Source: Paraburkholderia phenazinium
Lineage (GTDB): Bacteria; Pseudomonadota; Gammaproteobacteria; Burkholderiales; Burkholderiaceae
Direction: 5' to 3'
Assembly: GCF_900141745.1 (NCBI RefSeq)
Contig: NZ_FSRM01000001.1
Span: 2,604,001-2,668,000, forward strand
DNA: 64,000 nucleotides
Part shown: one piece after another, positions 60,786-64,000 of the stretch
Layout: each line of letters starts with the position of its first letter
Numbering within the stretch: the stretch's first letter is position 1
Made by a program: the position numbers and the translations under genes
The notes under the pieces: model-generated
The model's input: the letters and a program-made list of their open reading frames with translations, nothing else
Database searches by the model: none
What the model was told of the DNA's origin: nothing

Positions 60786-61151
60786 TCAGTCCGCGATGCG
60801 CTTGTCCGCCAGCGCATACTGGCAGTCGCCCAGCACCTGGGTGACAAGCCGCGCCTGGAAGTCGAGGTCGTCGGTGTCGAGGATTTCTTCGACGGCGTCA
60901 CGGGCCCACTCCGCTTCGACAAAGTGTGCGTGCCGGGCGGCGATCTCCAGCGCCATCGCGGAGAGTTTGGCGACGCTCAGCCAGTCAGCTTCCCGTAAGT
61001 GACGGTCGAGCCACTTGTGAGCCGCCTGCACGTGGAAGGAGGGTTCCGGCCAGGTCTCATTGAGGTAATAGGCGCCGAGGCTCCCGCAGGTGAGCCAGCA
61101 AAGCAGTTCCACGCGGTCGCGTGGGCTCAGATGGAGGCGTACATCACTCAT
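60786..61151 (-). CDS. Hypothetical protein
   Basis: 121 residues, no signal peptide, predicted all-helical (LHLSPRDRVELLCWLTCGSL at the start; WLSVAKLSAMALEIAARHAH; ILDTDDLDFQARLVTQVLGD). The composition is that of a genuine soluble protein, with Trp and Cys well spread, and it overlaps nothing on its strand. I do not recognise the family. It lies upstream of the FliG-like operon but 450 bases away. Confidence 0.6.
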   Translation of the reverse strand: MSDVRLHLSPRDRVELLCWLTCGSLGAYYLNETWPEPSFHVQAAHKWLDRHLREADWLSVAKLSAMALEIAARHAHFVEAEWARDAVEEILDTDDLDFQARLVTQVLGDCQYALADKRIAD

Positions 61152-61293
61152 GGCGATACCCGCTACGACAAGTTGCGTTCGGTTCCCGACGGTGCGCGAA
61201 CCGTCCTGAGATGCAACCCAACGATAGCACGCGGTGGCCGGATTCAGGAACACCTTGTGCTTATCGGCCACAACGCGGCCACGGCGATTGTGC

Positions 61294-61860
61294 TCAGAAG
61301 TTGTATTGCAGGTAAATTTCGCTGAAATTGACGCCAGGGTTGGGGTGCTCGAGGCCCGCGTTCGACAGATGCTGGAAGCGGAAACCGGCCTGGTATTGCT
61401 GATGGCCGCCGAACTGCGCACCCACGCCGATCATATCGGCGAACTGGAACGACGACGAGAAGGTGCGGTCCTCCGTCTCCCGTACATGGTCCAGCAGGCG
61501 CACTCCGACACCGCCTTCAATATACGGCCGGAACCATCCCGAGCTCTTGATGAAGCGAAACACCGGCGTCAGACCGAATTCCCAGATGTCGGGGTGGGCG
61601 GCATCGGATTCCCGGATGTCCCAATAGGCGACGTGCGCCTCGCCGACGACAGTGAAGTGATATCCGCCGATTTCCCACCAGGTTAAACCGGGGTCCCAGA
61701 CAAAGCCGAGATCGGCTTTTTTTACATCATGGTCCGCGACGCCTCCGGAAATTTGCACACCGAATTCGTCGGCATGAGCCGCTGCTGCACCGACAGTTAG
61801 CGCGCAAAACACTAAGGCGCGGAAAAGTTTTCCTGGCAGAGGTTGCTTGCTGGTTCGCAT
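61294..61860 (-). CDS. pagL: PagL-type lipid A 3-O-deacylase
   Basis: 188 residues. Signal peptide ends near AAAAHA; the mature protein is an eight-stranded outer-membrane barrel ending QYNF. The active-site region is HLSNAGLEHPNPGVN, with H164 and S166 as the His and Ser of the PagL triad. The catalytic Glu of P. aeruginosa PagL lies 12 residues after the Ser; here that position is Asn (178), with Glu at 181, so the acidic residue may be shifted. PagL removes the 3-linked acyl chain from lipid A and alters recognition by host immunity and polymyxin response. GGAAAT lies before the ATG at 61860. Confidence 0.85.
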   Translation of the reverse strand: MRTSKQPLPGKLFRALVFCALTVGAAAAHADEFGVQISGGVADHDVKKADLGFVWDPGLTWWEIGGYHFTVVGEAHVAYWDIRESDAAHPDIWEFGLTPVFRFIKSSGWFRPYIEGGVGVRLLDHVRETEDRTFSSSFQFADMIGVGAQFGGHQQYQAGFRFQHLSNAGLEHPNPGVNFSEIYLQYNF

Positions 61861-62358
61861 TGGGATTTCCGACCGCTCGAGTAAATTGTTTTATCGGCAG
61901 ATGTTTATTGTTTAGACACGCGCTGCAAGCTCGCCGTTAATCGTCTCATGGCTGCTGCTTGTCGACGTGTTGCCCTTTACGGGCCCTGCCTCGTGCTAAT
62001 TGCGCAATCGGCCGTTTGCGCGATGAATTCGCTGTCTTAATGACGAAGGGCATTCTAGAGCCATACGGGCGGGCTGAATATTCGCGCCGCGGCAAATCAC
62101 TGTGTTCAATGTGGCAACGATCGGGGTGGAGTTGTCTCTAGAATCCGTTCGCATATTCGTCAGAGCATTAATCTGGTTGCGCGAGCAAGCATCAGACCCG
62201 CAGCGGCTTGACTGGACCACCTGGGAATGAGCACTGCCGTTCTATTTGGCGATTTTTTGCAGTCTAGCCGAGCCGCGAGAATCGTGCATTTTCGGCGCGC
62301 GTTATTACTGCGCGCATGCTCGACGCCATGCTCTAAGGATGCGGCCTTTTCCGTCGCT
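61861..62358. other. Intergenic region between pagL and the MFS gene
   Basis: About 500 bases, the longest unexplained gap here. It is more A+T-rich than its surroundings. No frame with a plausible start and no clear terminator or repeat is visible. It contains the pagL promoter region and the 3' end of the MFS transcript. Confidence 0.4.
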
Positions 62359-63831
62359 TCAATTTGCTGAAGCTGCGCGTGCCTGACTCAGCTTGATCGC
62401 AGGAACCAGCATCACCGAGAGTACGGAAAACACGGTGATGACCAGAATGGACGTGAAAGTCAGATGCAGCGATTGATGGAGCGCGAGCCGCACGGCCGCG
62501 CCACTTGCAGTATTGCCCGGCGCCGAGTCGAGAATCTGCCGGAGCTGGTCCGCGGTCACGGCGGCGATCGTGGATGAATGCGCGAGCCCGTAATTCAGCA
62601 CCGCGCCGAACATGGCAGCGCCGAGCGTGCTGCCGAGATTGCGCGAGAACAGATTCGACGCAGTCGCACTGCCGCGTTCCGACGGCTCGACGATTTCCTG
62701 GATCAGGATCAGCGAGCTGACGCTGACAATCCCCATGCCGAAGCCGATTACCAGCGAGCCGATCCCCGCGAGCACCGGACTGCTGTCCGGGTTCAGCGTC
62801 GCGAAGAACACGCCCCCGAGCGGCAGAAACACACTGCCGCCGATCAGCGTGCGCCGCAAGCCGAGCCGATGAAACGAGCGGGCCGCCAGCGTTGCACCGC
62901 TCGGCCAGCCCAGCATGATCATGGTCAAGGCGAGGCCGGCGACCACCGGCGAGCGGCCCAGTACACCCTGCACGTACATTGGCAGAAAACTGGTCAGGCC
63001 CATCAGCGCCATGCCCGACAGCACCGTGGCGACATTGCAGGCGGCGATCGGCCGGTGACCCCACAAGGCAAATGAAATCATCGGGTCGGCGGCACGGCGC
63101 TCCTGCCACACGAACAGGACCCCGCAGACGACGAACAGCGCGAATTCGAATGCCACCAGCGCGTCGCTGGAACTGCCCACGTCGGTGAGGCCCATCATCA
63201 GCGCGCCGATCGATACGGTGAAGAGGGTGGCGCCTGCGAAGTCGATGGACGGGCGCCCATGCCTTTCATGTTCGTGCAGGAATGCAAGAAAGCCGGCCGC
63301 GGAGGCGAGTCCGATCGGAATGTTGATCCAGAAGATCCACGCCCACGACAGGTCGCGAATCAGCAGGCCACCGGCCATCGGACCGATCACGGCAGCGATG
63401 GCCCAGACGCTCGCGAGGTAGCCCTGGATCTTGCCGCGTTCGCGTGCGGGGTACAGATCGCCGACGATCGTGAGCGTGACGGGCTGGATGGCTCCGGCGC
63501 CGACGCCTTGTATCAGGCGGAACACGATCATCGCCGGCATCGACCACGCAAAGCCCGCGAGCACCGAACCCACCAGAAAGATGACGATGCCGATCAGGAC
63601 AATGGGCTTGCGGCCGTACAGGTCCGCGAGTTTGCCGAACACGACCGTCATCGCGGTCTGCGCGAGCAGGAATGACGAGAAGACCCAACTGTAGAGATGC
63701 AGGCCGCCGAGCTGCGTGACGATCTGCGGCATGGCGGTGGAGACGATGGTGGCTTCGATGGCGACCATTGCCATGGAGGCCATCACCGCGGCGATGACCA
63801 GGGGCCGTACTGTCTTGGGGTGCTGTGACAT
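62359..63831 (-). CDS. 14-helix MFS drug exporter (EmrB/QacA family)
   Basis: 490 residues, fourteen predicted membrane helices. Motif D1-like sequence at the N-terminus (AIEATIVSTAMPQIV), motif A as GKLADLYGRKPIVLIG and the antiporter motif C region as GVGAGAIQPVTLTIVGD. These mark proton-coupled drug exporters of the DHA2 type. No EmrA-like adaptor gene is adjacent. ATG 63831 gives the standard start. The stop codon lies in a 6-bp hairpin (62356-62373) without a T-run. Confidence 0.9.
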   Translation of the reverse strand: MSQHPKTVRPLVIAAVMASMAMVAIEATIVSTAMPQIVTQLGGLHLYSWVFSSFLLAQTAMTVVFGKLADLYGRKPIVLIGIVIFLVGSVLAGFAWSMPAMIVFRLIQGVGAGAIQPVTLTIVGDLYPARERGKIQGYLASVWAIAAVIGPMAGGLLIRDLSWAWIFWINIPIGLASAAGFLAFLHEHERHGRPSIDFAGATLFTVSIGALMMGLTDVGSSSDALVAFEFALFVVCGVLFVWQERRAADPMISFALWGHRPIAACNVATVLSGMALMGLTSFLPMYVQGVLGRSPVVAGLALTMIMLGWPSGATLAARSFHRLGLRRTLIGGSVFLPLGGVFFATLNPDSSPVLAGIGSLVIGFGMGIVSVSSLILIQEIVEPSERGSATASNLFSRNLGSTLGAAMFGAVLNYGLAHSSTIAAVTADQLRQILDSAPGNTASGAAVRLALHQSLHLTFTSILVITVFSVLSVMLVPAIKLSQARAASAN

Positions 63832-64000
63832 GCCGTCTATATAGAAGAATGGGGATCGCGCGGCTTCTCGAGGCCGCTCGAACGCGCAGGCGGTTTGCCC
63901 GGGGTGTCAGCTTTCTGGAAGGTGCGGGCCTGAACGCTTTGACACCGGCCTTGACGCGACACTACGCAGCGTTCGCTTAAGCGCGAGTACGGATGTTACC
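63832..64000. other. Right end of the window
   Basis: Upstream region of the MFS gene. No gene or clear regulatory element is visible in the 169 bases present. Confidence 0.4.

Noticed and set aside
60691..61002. Plus-strand frame with a good AGGAGG before ATG 60691
   Set aside because: The product is a Ser/Ala-rich antisense of the minus-strand hypothetical, whose composition looks far more like a real protein. The ribosome-site match partly arises from the palindrome at 60664-60679.
1..64000. Insertion sequences, prophage, CRISPR, tRNA or rRNA genes
   Set aside because: I saw no transposase, integrase, spaced repeat array or recognisable RNA gene on either strand.

Overview
The window is a high-G+C chromosomal stretch from a beta-proteobacterium. 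Protein style and gene content (BamA, MdtABC-type efflux, CioAB oxidase, MipA/OmpV, PagL, many LysR and MarR regulators) suggest Burkholderiaceae, most likely Paraburkholderia or Burkholderia. That is a judgement from recognised families; no database search was possible. I see no rRNA, tRNA, CRISPR array, insertion sequence or prophage.

Layout. 1-5.7 kb: a truncated DedA-rhodanese gene, a DinB-like gene, a frameshifted HisRS-like gene behind a candidate histidine attenuator, a formate/nitrite channel, a TauE/DUF1634 pair, a GntR regulator with its promoter inside a perfect operator palindrome, and a thioredoxin. 6.0-11 kb: a very large soluble hybrid kinase with two kinase cores and three receivers. 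11-14.5 kb: a LysR gene facing a MarR / isochorismatase-like / MFS operon. 14.7-17.7 kb: a PotD-like binding protein overlapping a membrane diguanylate cyclase, resembling the NspS-MbaA polyamine-sensing arrangement. 18-22.7 kb: aldehyde dehydrogenase, small secreted protein, SDR and a CtpA-type protease. 22.8-33.2 kb: an MdtABC-OprM-type efflux operon read leftward, with an OmpR-type regulator upstream. 33.4-36.3 kb: a BamA outside its usual gene neighbourhood and a small hypothetical.

36.7-41.7 kb is an interbacterial-competition island: a Tle5-type phospholipase D effector and two nearly identical Sel1-type lipoproteins (probable immunity proteins), with remnants showing that a second effector was lost. 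42-46 kb: small envelope proteins, and MipA with its own two-component system, including a pair of near-identical putative response-regulator boxes serving two divergent genes. 46-50.6 kb: a DUF3667 protein, a lone receiver and a CheB-CheR-PAS-HWE kinase. 50.9-53.2 kb: an MFS exporter divergent from a LysR gene across a palindrome. 53.3-57.4 kb: the cyanide-insensitive oxidase (DUF2474, CioB, CioA) and a membrane-anchored TAXI protein.

57.6-60.3 kb holds the most intriguing unit: a three-gene operon encoding a cyclic-nucleotide-binding / winged-helix / FliG-C-like fusion followed by a MotA- and a MotB-type stator pair, which could be a ligand-gated rotor-stator module. The window ends with a hypothetical, a PagL lipid A deacylase and a 14-helix drug exporter.

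Signal transduction (at least four receiver-containing proteins, three kinases, one diguanylate cyclase, six one-component regulators) and envelope functions dominate the region.
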